Below, piece after piece: positions 6,719 through 13,500 of a stretch of DNA of 34,008 nucleotides; within the stretch, counting starts at the first letter, position 1, and every line of letters begins with the position of its first letter. Source of the DNA: Candidatus Kuenenia stuttgartensis (GTDB lineage: Bacteria; Planctomycetota; Planctomycetia; Pirellulales; UBA1268); the NCBI GenBank assembly GCA_945870505.1, contig CAMBSN010000026.1:1-34008 (forward strand), read 5' to 3'. A program made the position numbers and the translations under genes. The notes under the pieces were generated by a model, which ran no database searches, had not been told where the DNA came from, and worked only from the letters and a program-made list of their open reading frames with translations.

Positions 6719-7974
6719 TCGAACTCACCGACGCGATCGGGCTGGTGGAGCAGACCGCCAGTCCGCTGCCGCCACGTCGCCAGCGGCTCCTCGATGCGGC
6801 GGGCAGGCGACTTGCCGAGCCCGTGGTCGCCGACGTCGATTCGCCACCGTGGGACCGGGCGATGATGGACGGCTTCGCTGTCCGCTCGGCCGACGTGGTT
6901 GATCGGGCGGCCGACGTCATCGAACTCGAGGTGGTCGCCGACCTCGCGGCGGGCGACGTGAGCACGCAGCCGATTCTCGCCGGCGGCTGTGCGAGAATCA
7001 TGACCGGTGCCCCGATCCCACCGGGTGCCGACGCCGTGGTGCCGGTGGAGTCGACGGTGGGCGACACGGCGGCCGCGCACGCCGGCCGTCGCGTGCGATT
7101 CCGGGAGCCGAGATTCCGTGTGGGGCAGCACGTTGGCATTCGCGGCGCAGCCTTTCGGGCCAGGACGCCCGTGCTTCCGGCGGGAGCGATCCTCACTTCC
7201 GCCGCCATTGGCTTGGCCGCTGAGGCCGGCGCCACGCACGTCGTGGCGACGGCGCGGCCGCGGGTGGCGATCCTCTCCACCGGCAGCGAACTGGTGCCCG
7301 TGGATGCGGTGCCAGCGTACGGCCAGACGCGGAACTCGAACGGCCCGATGATCGCAGCGGCGGTCGCGGCCTGTGGCGGCGAGCCGATCCAACTGGGCAT
7401 TGCAGTCGATCGCCCCGAGGCGATCCGCGCGGCAGTGATGCAGGGCCTTGCGGCCGACGTGCTCGTGCTCTCGGGAGGCGTGTCGGCCGGCGACCTCGAC
7501 CTCGTGCCGGCAATCTTCGCCGCCTGCGGCGTGGAGCGGGTGTTCCACAAGGTGCGGCTCAAGCCCGGCAAGCCGGTCTGGTGTGGCCGGCTCGATCGCG
7601 GACCCGGCCAGCCGCCGGCGGTCGTCTTCGGCCTGCCTGGTAATCCGGCAAGTAGCCTCGTCTGCTTCGAACTCTTCGTGCGGCCGGCGCTGGCGATCCT
7701 CGCGGGTCTGCCCCGTGACCGCTGGCATCTTCCCCGGCGTCGCGGCGTGCTGACAGCGGAGGCGAAGTCCGCGGCTGATCGGCCCGTCTACCTGCCATGC
7801 CGCATCACGCGGGCCGGTGCACGGCTCGACGTGATGCCGCTGCCGTGGACCGGCTCCTCAGACATGGTCGGCCTCGCGGTGGCCGACGGACTCGTCGCCC
7901 TGCCGGCCGGGGTGAAGGCTGACGTTGGCGTCGATGTCGAGGTGCTTGAGTTCGCGTCGGGAGCGGGCGAGTAG
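6715..7974 (+). CDS. moeA: Molybdopterin molybdenumtransferase MoeA
   Basis: The 419-residue protein has the MoeA layout. The N-terminal SPPWDRAMMDGFAVR is at residues 43-57 and is followed by IMTGAPIPPGADAVVPVE. The MoCF-binding domain shows ILSTGSELV, then LSGGVSAGDLDLV, then VFGLPGNPASSLVCFELFVRP. The C-terminal domain IV begins near residue 345. MoeA inserts molybdate into adenylylated molybdopterin in the last step of Mo-cofactor synthesis. The start codon overlaps the preceding stop (ATGA). It is the last gene of the run that begins with the B12 riboswitch; other moa/mog genes are absent here. Confidence 0.95.
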   Translation: MIELTDAIGLVEQTASPLPPRRQRLLDAAGRRLAEPVVADVDSPPWDRAMMDGFAVRSADVVDRAADVIELEVVADLAAGDVSTQPILAGGCARIMTGAPIPPGADAVVPVESTVGDTAAAHAGRRVRFREPRFRVGQHVGIRGAAFRARTPVLPAGAILTSAAIGLAAEAGATHVVATARPRVAILSTGSELVPVDAVPAYGQTRNSNGPMIAAAVAACGGEPIQLGIAVDRPEAIRAAVMQGLAADVLVLSGGVSAGDLDLVPAIFAACGVERVFHKVRLKPGKPVWCGRLDRGPGQPPAVVFGLPGNPASSLVCFELFVRPALAILAGLPRDRWHLPRRRGVLTAEAKSAADRPVYLPCRITRAGARLDVMPLPWTGSSDMVGLAVADGLVALPAGVKADVGVDVEVLEFASGAGE

Positions 7975-8012
7975 GTCGGACTGAGTCGCCGCGGGCTGTG
8001 TGTGGTGCGCCG

Positions 8013-8150
8013 CGAGGGGCTGCCCGCGCCCCGTCGCCGGACGCTCGCTTCGGGCATCCTGCCCTCCGCTCGCTCGATGCTGACTTCGCTCCGCCATCCA
8101 TGGCTCCGCTCGTCAGCAACGCCGGCTCCCGGGGCACGGGCAACCCCTCG
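8013..8150. repeat. Family A palindromic repeat, copy 2 (complete)
   Basis: This 138-bp copy lies just after moeA. The left end is CGAGGGGCTGCCCGCGCCCC at 8013-8032 and the right end, GGGGCACGGGCAACCCCTCG, is at 8131-8150. The central stem is TGCTGAC (8078-8084) with GTCAGCA (8112-8118). It closely follows copy 1 in sequence and folding. The rest of the 7975-8372 gap holds one family C hairpin and an inverted repeat. Confidence 0.88.
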
Positions 8151-8165
8151 CTCCGTCCACGCTTC

Positions 8166-8190
8166 TCGTAGCACAGGTTGTCAACCTGTG
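8166..8190 (+). repeat. Family C hairpin repeat, copy 5
   Basis: TCGTAG precedes CACAGGTTGTCAACCTGTG at 8172-8190. It lies directly beside the right end of family A copy 2, as in the block at 1021-1311. Confidence 0.88.
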
Positions 8191-8245
8191 CCTGTCCCCA
8201 GCGACGTCAGCTGTACCGCTTGCGCGGCCGCCGTCCAAGCCCAAC

Positions 8246-8313
8246 GCCGTGAGGCGTGGGGCGAACCATCACAAGGTGCGGCGTCGAGCGTGGTTCGCCC
8301 GCGGCCTCACGGC
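8246..8313. repeat. Imperfect 23-bp inverted repeat downstream of the CaMKII-AD-like gene
   Basis: GCCGTGAGGCGTGGGGCGAA with CCA (8246-8268) pairs almost fully with 8291-8313, leaving a 22-base loop. The left arm overlaps a small hairpin ACGCC-GTGA-GGCGT (8244-8257), which recurs as ACGCC-GTAT-GGCGT at 29991-30004. It could act as a 3' end structure for the minus-strand operon that stops at 8373, but no T-run follows. Confidence 0.65.
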
Positions 8314-8372
8314 CGGCCGGCTTTCACGTGCCGTGCACTCGAGCGCGAGGATCAAGTGCGAGCGGTATTCGT

Positions 8373-8774
8373 TCAGCCTGGCACGCTGCGGTGGAAGTGC
8401 ACGTGCTTCCAGCCGCTTTTCATCCGCACCCAGACCCGCGTTTCCTCGCCGCTCGACACCACCGGGCTGCCGGAGGCGTCGAGCTTCTGCACCAGCCGCA
8501 CGTAGCAGACCACGGCGACGTCGTCTCCGAGCAACTTCACGACCGGTGAGGCGAGCGTTGTGGTGACGTGCGACGGGCCCTGCGGCTTTCCTGCAGCCAG
8601 ATCGAAATAGAACTTGTGAAAGGGCAGACCCTCGACGATTTGCCCCTTCGCTTCGGGCTCGAAGCAGGTGATGTCGTCGGCGACGAGTTCCTGATAGGTC
8701 TTCCAGTCGGCCGCGGCCACGGCGTCGAGCAGGCGGCGGGTGACGGCGAGCACTTCCTCGGCAGGCGTGGGCAT
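8373..8774 (-). CDS. CaMKII association-domain-like (NTF2-fold, DUF4440/SnoaL-type) protein
   Basis: The 133-residue protein matches the small NTF2-like family related to the calcium/calmodulin kinase II association domain. After helices (EEVLAVTRRLLDAVAAADWKTYQEL) it has DITCFEPEAKGQIVEGLPFHKFYFD, and it ends with VWVRMKSGWKHVHFHRS. Bacterial members are small oligomeric proteins of unknown ligand. GGAG stands about nine bases before ATG 8774. The gene starts 21 bases after the thyX stop on the same strand, so it is probably in the same transcript. Confidence 0.85.
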   Translation of the reverse strand: MPTPAEEVLAVTRRLLDAVAAADWKTYQELVADDITCFEPEAKGQIVEGLPFHKFYFDLAAGKPQGPSHVTTTLASPVVKLLGDDVAVVCYVRLVQKLDASGSPVVSSGEETRVWVRMKSGWKHVHFHRSVPG

Positions 8775-8795
8775 CGATAACTCCGTGCAGGGGTG

Positions 8796-9746
8796 TCAGG
8801 CGGGGCGGGCGACGAGGCCGAGAGAAACGAGCTTGTCGAGGCACTCGTCCCGCTCGCGGCAGCGGGCCAGATCCTTCCACGATGGATCCTGGGCGGCAAG
8901 GAAGGCCTCGTGATTCGCCGGGAATCCACGCGATCCGGCCTGGGCGACGAGTCGGCCGATCAGCTCGCGGTCGAGCCGCGTAAGCCGCATCGCCTCCACG
9001 CGGTAGTCGAGAAAGGCCTCCCAGACGAGCGGGAAGAGCGGCTTCACGATGTCGTTGCCGATCGTCTCGGCATAGCGGCGGATCTCGACTTGGGCGTGGG
9101 CGTCCATCCGCAGGGCGAGAAAGTGGAGCAGGTTATGGAGGTCGATCTTCCAGTAGGCCTCGGTGTAGGTGGAGAGCGGCAGGTCCTTGCGGGCCTGCTC
9201 GCGGGCGATGCCCGCCTCGAGCCGCTCCTCGTAGATCTTGCGGGCGAAGCTCTGAAGCTCGTGCTCGGCCTGCGTGAGTGTGCCGCCGACGTCGGCCGAC
9301 ATGAGGCCGGAGGAACCCTGGCGGTTGTTCGTGGCCTGGCTCCGCCACTCGTCGTTGCCGGTCGCCTGCATCGAGTCGATCGCGAGCGAGTAGCGGGTGG
9401 AGTATTCGTTGATGCTCGCGGTGCGGTGCCGGATCCACTGCCGCCAGCAGTCCATCGGCACGCGGACCACAAACTTGATCTCCGCCATCTCGAATGGCGT
9501 GGTGTGGGCGTGCCGGAGGAGGTAGCGGATCAGCTGCCGGTCGTCACTCACCTTCCGGGTGCCTTCGCCGTAGCTCACCCGAGCGGCCTGCACCACCGAT
9601 CCGTCGTCGCCCATCACGTCGACCAGGGCCACGAAGCCATCGTCGAGGACGGGGAACTTTTTCCAGCGGAGAGCCTCGACGGCCGCGGTGCGAGCGGAGG
9701 CGGTCGGGGCACCAGCGGAGGCGGAAGGTGTGTCGGGAGCGTTCAT
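8796..9746 (-). CDS. thyX: Flavin-dependent thymidylate synthase ThyX
   Basis: The 316-residue protein carries the ThyX signature RHRTASINEYSTR at residues 107-119, preceded by ISYG-like ARVSYGEGTRK and HTTPFEMAEIKF. It also has the conserved region ALRMDAHAQVEIRRYAETI. ThyX makes dTMP from dUMP with methylene-tetrahydrofolate and FADH2. ATG 9746 is chosen; the frame extends upstream into the spacer after the preceding gene without family similarity. The N-terminal 20 residues are Ala/Ser/Pro-rich. It lies between a small unknown gene and the CaMKII-AD-like gene on the minus strand. Confidence 0.95.
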   Translation of the reverse strand: MNAPDTPSASAGAPTASARTAAVEALRWKKFPVLDDGFVALVDVMGDDGSVVQAARVSYGEGTRKVSDDRQLIRYLLRHAHTTPFEMAEIKFVVRVPMDCWRQWIRHRTASINEYSTRYSLAIDSMQATGNDEWRSQATNNRQGSSGLMSADVGGTLTQAEHELQSFARKIYEERLEAGIAREQARKDLPLSTYTEAYWKIDLHNLLHFLALRMDAHAQVEIRRYAETIGNDIVKPLFPLVWEAFLDYRVEAMRLTRLDRELIGRLVAQAGSRGFPANHEAFLAAQDPSWKDLARCRERDECLDKLVSLGLVARPA

Positions 9747-9831
9747 GGCCGGCGGTCCTGCGGGGCGGGAGAGTCCCACAGGATGCGGCAGCACGCCGGC
9801 CCGGTCAATCGGCTCCCGGTAATCCCGGCTT

Positions 9832-10092
9832 TCAATCCTTCGCGAGAAGTTCCTGGAGCAGCGCTGCGAGCTTCCGGGCGTCATCTGACTGGCGGATCTG
9901 GTCGATCCGCGTCTTCGGAACCTCGAGCTTGGTGAGCGACGTGACGATGCTCGTCCAGAGCTTCTCCCTCTTCTTGCCCTCGGCCAGATAGAGGTCGGTC
10001 ACTTGCTCGCCCAGCCGCTGGAGCAGGGCGGTGTCGAGGTTCGCGTAGTAGTTCTTGACGATCGACCGCTGGTACTTTGTGAGTTCCGCCAT
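9832..10092 (-). CDS. Conserved small protein of unknown function (86 aa)
   Basis: This 86-residue soluble, charged, mostly helical protein starts MAELTKYQRSIVKNYYANLD and ends LAALLQELLAKD. I do not know a named domain, but it looks like a conserved planctomycete protein. It has normal codon use and is the first gene of a minus-strand run with thyX and the CaMKII-AD-like gene. It is divergent from the ferredoxin gene, with 82 bases between the two starts, which must hold both promoters. No cysteines or membrane segments are present. Confidence 0.75.
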   Translation of the reverse strand: MAELTKYQRSIVKNYYANLDTALLQRLGEQVTDLYLAEGKKREKLWTSIVTSLTKLEVPKTRIDQIRQSDDARKLAALLQELLAKD

Positions 10093-10174
10093 GGCGGGGG
10101 TTCCGTCGCTTGGAGGTTGCCGGGGAGACGGCTAAAGTATCGGCGAAATCCCCACGATCCATCGAGAGTTTCCC

Positions 10175-10522
10175 ATGCCTACCATCACGTTCACGAACGA
10201 AAAGAAGGAAATCCAGGTTCCGGCCGGAGCGAATCTCCGGAAGGAAGCGATTCGGGCCGGCGTCCAGCTCTATCCGGGCGTCCATCAGGTCGTGAACTGC
10301 CATGGGTTCGGCCAGTGCGGCAGCTGCCGGGTGCTCGTCACCAAGGGGATGGAAAACTGCAGCAAGCGGGGGCTGATGGAGTCGGCTCGGATGGCGGTGT
10401 CACTGGCCTACATCGGCAACGAATCGCAGATGCGGCTGGCGTGCCAGACGAAGGTCAACGGCGACATCACCGTCACCACCAAGCCGCCGCTGAACCTCTT
10501 CGGCGAGAACTTCTTTAGTTGA
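10175..10522 (+). CDS. Plant-type [2Fe-2S] ferredoxin
   Basis: The 115-residue protein has the beta-grasp ferredoxin pattern. Cys42, Cys48 and Cys51 (NCHGFGQCGSC, a C-x5-C-x2-C spacing) and Cys90 (RLACQ) would bind the cluster. The N-terminal strands TITFTNEKKEIQVPAGANLRKEAIRAG fit the family. The x5 spacing differs from the x4 of chloroplast ferredoxins but is common in bacterial members. It would be a soluble electron carrier; the partner is unknown. An additional Cys62 is present. It is followed by a hairpin repeat and the PII-like gene. Confidence 0.88.
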   Translation: MPTITFTNEKKEIQVPAGANLRKEAIRAGVQLYPGVHQVVNCHGFGQCGSCRVLVTKGMENCSKRGLMESARMAVSLAYIGNESQMRLACQTKVNGDITVTTKPPLNLFGENFFS

Positions 10523-10564
10523 CCGGGCTGGGCCATCCATGGCGGCGGGCGGCAATGGCTGATC

Positions 10565-10590
10565 GTAGCCGCAGGTTGGCAACCTGCGGT
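10565..10590 (+). repeat. Family C hairpin repeat, copy 6 (variant outer stem)
   Basis: CGTAG leads into CCGCAGGTTG-G-CAACCTGCGG at 10570-10590, a perfect 10-bp stem. Compared with CACAGG/CCTGTG in copies 1-5, the outer pairs have changed on both sides, so pairing is kept. Confidence 0.88.
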
Positions 10591-10660
10591 GAAGTTCTGC
10601 CGCGGTTGGAGTGCACGTGCGGTTTGACACTCTGCACCCACGACGCGGGATCGTGACCCG

Positions 10661-10966
10661 ATGAAAGAAGTGATCGCGATCGTGAAGCCGTTTCTCGCCG
10701 AGCGGGTGCTCGAGGCGCTGAAGTTCGCGCCGCTCGAGGCGTGCACGGTCCGCGAGGTGAAGGGCTACGGCCGCCAGAAGAGCTACCTCGACGCCTACGG
10801 CGACAGCGAATACTCGCTCGCCTTCCTCCCGAAGGTCGAGATCCAGCTCTGGGTGGAAGACGCCCGCGTTGACGAGGTCGTCAACGCGATCACCGCCGTC
10901 GCCCGCACCGGCCGCATGGGCGACGGCAAGATCTTCGTGCTGCCGGCGGCGGCCGTGGACGGTTGA
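10661..10966 (+). CDS. PII-family nitrogen-regulator-like protein, short C-terminus
   Basis: The 101-residue protein follows the PII (GlnB/GlnK) fold: MKEVIAIVKPFLAERVLEAL, then CTVREVKGYGRQK, a T-loop with Tyr51 in GDSEYSLAFLPKVE, and the C-loop RTGRMGDGKIFVLP. Tyr51 is at the position uridylylated in GlnB. The product ends about 7 residues after the C-loop, so the usual C-terminal tail (RIRTGE region) is missing, and the T-loop sequence SYLDAYGDSEY is unlike the usual RGAEY. PII proteins sense 2-oxoglutarate and ATP/ADP and bind target proteins. No glnA or amtB is nearby, so the partner is not evident. Confidence 0.88.
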   Translation: MKEVIAIVKPFLAERVLEALKFAPLEACTVREVKGYGRQKSYLDAYGDSEYSLAFLPKVEIQLWVEDARVDEVVNAITAVARTGRMGDGKIFVLPAAAVDG

Positions 10967-11069
10967 CGGAGGGCCCCGCACTGCCCCGAGCCGCGATCCC
11001 GTCGCTCACGCGCCGTTCGTCAGCCGGCAAACCGTTGCGCACGTGCAGCAGACCGGGCCGTCCCTTCAT

Positions 11070-11095
11070 CACTAGTCAAGTAAACTTGACTAGTG
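11070..11095 (+). promoter_or_regulatory. Perfect palindromic operator upstream of fic
   Basis: CACTAGTCAAGT (11070-11081), two A, and its exact complement (11084-11095) form a 26-base palindrome in a region that is otherwise GC-rich. The core TCAAGT/ACTTGA recurs 11 bases downstream. It lies 63 bases before the Fic start codon. TTGACT at 11087-11092 could be a -35 box, with no clear -10. A dimeric winged-helix regulator is the likely binder, possibly the Fic protein itself. Confidence 0.75.
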
Positions 11096-11105
11096 GCCGA
11101 TGCTG

Positions 11106-11121
11106 GTCAAGACTTCTTGAC
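11106..11121 (+). promoter_or_regulatory. Second, shorter palindrome upstream of fic
   Basis: GTCAAG-ACTT-CTTGAC (11106-11121) repeats the TCAAG/CTTGA half-site of the larger palindrome with a 4-base spacer. The paired sites suggest cooperative binding by one regulator between the promoter and the gene. Confidence 0.65.
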
Positions 11122-11158
11122 GAGTGGACGCCGCGAGGAAAGGAGGGCTTCCTTCGTT

Positions 11159-12310
11159 ATGCGAAGAACAACCGGGACCTATCAGGTGACCAGGGGCGGC
11201 AACGAAGAGGTGCGGGCGTTTGTGCCGGCGCCGCTTCCGCCGGCCAATCCGCCGCTCGCGCTCGACGAGCCGCTGATGACGTTGCACGCCGAAGCGGTTG
11301 CCGCTGTCGGCAAGTTGAGCGTCGCCGGCGCGATGGTGCCGAGTCCGCAGTGGTTCATCTATGGGTTCGTGCGCAAAGAGGCCGTGGTCTCGTCGGAGAT
11401 CGAGGGCACCCAAGCCACGCTTCAGGACGTGGTCACCTACGAGGCCACCAAGCAGGCCGAGCGGCCAGACGATGTGCGCGAAGTCTGCAACTACGTCGAT
11501 GCGCTGACCTACGCGCGGGCCGAGATCGCCAAGCCCAAGGGCTTGCCGCTGAGTTCACGTCTGCTCTGCGAAGCGCACAAGCGGCTCATGCGCGGCGTGC
11601 GTGGCGCGGACAGGCAACCCGGCGAGATCCGGCGGTCACAGAACTGGATCGGCGGCACGCGCCCTGGCAATGCCAGCTTCGTGCCCCCGCCGCCGGAGAA
11701 AGTGCCCGCGCTCATGGCGCAGCTCGACAAGTGGTTGCATTCCAGTAACGCGCTGCCGCCGCTGGTGAAGGCCGGGCTGGCGCACGTACAGTTCGAGACA
11801 ATCCACCCGTTCCTCGATGGCAACGGGCGGATTGGGCGATTGCTCGTCACGCTGCTGCTCGAGCACTGGGGGCTGCTCAAGACCCCAATGCTGTACCTCA
11901 GTCTGGCGTTCAAACGCAGGCAGCAGAAGTATTACGCGCACCTCAGCGGGGTGCGCGTCGCGGGTGAGTGGGAAGCGTGGACGACGTTCTATCTCGAGTG
12001 CGTGCGCGAGGCCGCGGATGACGGTGTACGGGCCGCGGAGGCGATCTTCACGCTCGTAGGGAAAGACCGCGCCCGCCTGATCAAGCACGACACGGTGACC
12101 GTGCCCGCGGTTCGCCTGCTCGATCTCCTGCCATCAAACCCAGTCGTCACACTGCCCCTGGCTGTCGAGTTGCTCGATGTCAGCAAGCCAACAGCGATCA
12201 AGGCGATCGAGTCGCTGGAGAAGACAGGCATCCTGAAGGAGACCACTGGCAAGCGCCGCGGCCGCGTATACGCCTACCAGAAGTACCTCGATGTGCTCAC
12301 TGGGGGCTGA
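11159..12310 (+). CDS. Fic family protein (protein AMPylase) with C-terminal winged helix
   Basis: The 383-residue protein has the Fic active site HPFLDGNGRIGR at residues 216-227, with catalytic His216. It also has the N-terminal inhibitory motif S-x3-E-G (Ser78 to Gly83 in VSSEIEGT), which marks an auto-inhibited class II Fic of the SoFic type. Residues from about 320 look like a winged-helix DNA-binding domain (TLPLAVELLDVSKPTAIKAIESLEKTGILKE). Fic enzymes transfer AMP to hydroxyl groups of target proteins. AGGAGGG at 11141-11147 supports ATG 11159. Two palindromes upstream suggest autoregulation. No antitoxin gene is next to it. The target is unknown. Confidence 0.93.
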   Translation: MRRTTGTYQVTRGGNEEVRAFVPAPLPPANPPLALDEPLMTLHAEAVAAVGKLSVAGAMVPSPQWFIYGFVRKEAVVSSEIEGTQATLQDVVTYEATKQAERPDDVREVCNYVDALTYARAEIAKPKGLPLSSRLLCEAHKRLMRGVRGADRQPGEIRRSQNWIGGTRPGNASFVPPPPEKVPALMAQLDKWLHSSNALPPLVKAGLAHVQFETIHPFLDGNGRIGRLLVTLLLEHWGLLKTPMLYLSLAFKRRQQKYYAHLSGVRVAGEWEAWTTFYLECVREAADDGVRAAEAIFTLVGKDRARLIKHDTVTVPAVRLLDLLPSNPVVTLPLAVELLDVSKPTAIKAIESLEKTGILKETTGKRRGRVYAYQKYLDVLTGG

Positions 12311-12378
12311 TGCAGCGTGCTCGGCCTGTTATCACGATGCGCAGTTCATTGCGGAAGCTCCATTGACCGGACCATCCG

Positions 12379-13212
12379 TTACTCCCGGAAGACGCCAGTG
12401 GCGTACCAGATACTGTTGCTGCCGCGGCGGATATCGTAGCCGTAGGCCGAGTGCGATCCGCTGACGCCCCGCCAGTGGCCCGACGACTGTCGCCAACTCG
12501 CTACGCAGTCCACGCAGGAATCGAGCAGGTCTTGGTTCTCCCAACTCTCGGCGCAGACCTCGGCCGCGGCGCCGCCGAGCCGCTGCGATCGCGTCTCCCA
12601 GCCGTGGTGGCCCTGCCGGCGGATCCTCGCCTGGTGGGCCGAGTGGGCTTCGGCCTCGCCGCAGAGCCCCGGATCGCAGAAGCCCTCGGTGCTACGGGGG
12701 CGCTCTGGGTGGAGGCGGACCGCCAGGATCATCGACCGCTGCGTGAGCGAGCCCGCCGGCAGTGAGGCGAGTTCATCGAGATGGTGTGGGGCGAAGCGGT
12801 AATACTTCCCCGGCGTCTGCGGGAGCACCGACACGATCCGGCCCCGCCAGGCGTCGTGGGCGTGGTCCACAACGAACACGCCGGCGCCGCCCCGCATCTC
12901 AACGAGCCCATGGTCGGCTGCGAGAGTCGCCGCGGTGGCGGCATCGGGGCGGCAGAAGACCCAGGGCGTGCCACACGCGGCGAATCGCTCCTCGAGGCCA
13001 GGGCGGTCGAGCGGGCTCTCGCCGCCATGCGGTTCGACCGCCACCAGGAGCATCGCTCCCGAGGCCCGCGCGGCCTCCGTGGCGGCGGCATAGTCGTCGA
13101 TCCGTTGCACCGCCTGGATGCCGGCAGCGGGGCTCATTCGCAGCGGCGTGGCCGCGAGCGCGGAGGCGAGAGGCAGGGAAAGAAGCGCAAGAGTAGCGGC
13201 GCGAAGAAGCAT
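12379..13212 (-). CDS. Exported protein with CAP-like C-terminal domain
   Basis: The 277-residue product starts MLLRAATLALLSLPLASALA, a clear signal peptide, with GAGGTG before ATG 13212. Residues 20 to about 185 look like a thioredoxin-fold or similar alpha/beta domain (RASGAMLLVAVEPHGG, PWVFCRPDAAT, GAGVFVVDHAHDAWRG), but I see no CxxC. The C-terminal 90 residues resemble the planctomycete CAP/SCP-like module: EAHSAHQARIRRQGHHGW, AEVCAESW, CVDCVASWRQSSGHW, and YGYDIRRGSNSIWYATGVF. The function of this module is unknown; secreted hydrolase or matrix roles are possible. It is convergent with fic, 68 bases apart, with no obvious terminator between them. Confidence 0.75.
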   Translation of the reverse strand: MLLRAATLALLSLPLASALAATPLRMSPAAGIQAVQRIDDYAAATEAARASGAMLLVAVEPHGGESPLDRPGLEERFAACGTPWVFCRPDAATAATLAADHGLVEMRGGAGVFVVDHAHDAWRGRIVSVLPQTPGKYYRFAPHHLDELASLPAGSLTQRSMILAVRLHPERPRSTEGFCDPGLCGEAEAHSAHQARIRRQGHHGWETRSQRLGGAAAEVCAESWENQDLLDSCVDCVASWRQSSGHWRGVSGSHSAYGYDIRRGSNSIWYATGVFRE

Positions 13213-13500
13213 GATCACCTCGTGGCGGGAATGGACGGAGGGAGAGCGCGGCCGGGGAGGGAGGGGTGGCCGCTGGGAGGGGCCACGATTGAACCACGCA
13301 AGGAGTCGCAGCGACAACCACCATGCCACGGCGGGGTCGTATTGGGCGGTTTTTGCGGCTCGGCGGTGATCTCGAGGTTTGGTGTGGAGGCCGGCAACCC
13401 TGTCGAGATAGACTTCGGCCTCCCAAGGAAGGGGAAGTCGGCCGTGTTCCGCTGGCGGCCTTCCGGTTACCACAGGATTCTCTCTCAGGACTCCATTCGC
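13213..13500. other. Divergent promoter region
   Basis: These 288 bases lie between two divergent genes for exported proteins. They are GC-rich with short purine runs near 13245-13270 and 13420-13440. I see no consensus promoter, palindrome or known RNA. A reading frame is open through the region on the plus strand, but it has no start or composition that suggests coding. Confidence 0.4.

Noticed and set aside
8793-9935. 380-residue plus-strand frame opposite thyX
   Set aside because: It is the mirror of a clear ThyX gene and has no domain of its own.
12781-13500. 240-residue N-terminal extension of the large exported protein
   Set aside because: It is antisense to the CAP-like gene and would bury the signal peptide that starts at 13501.
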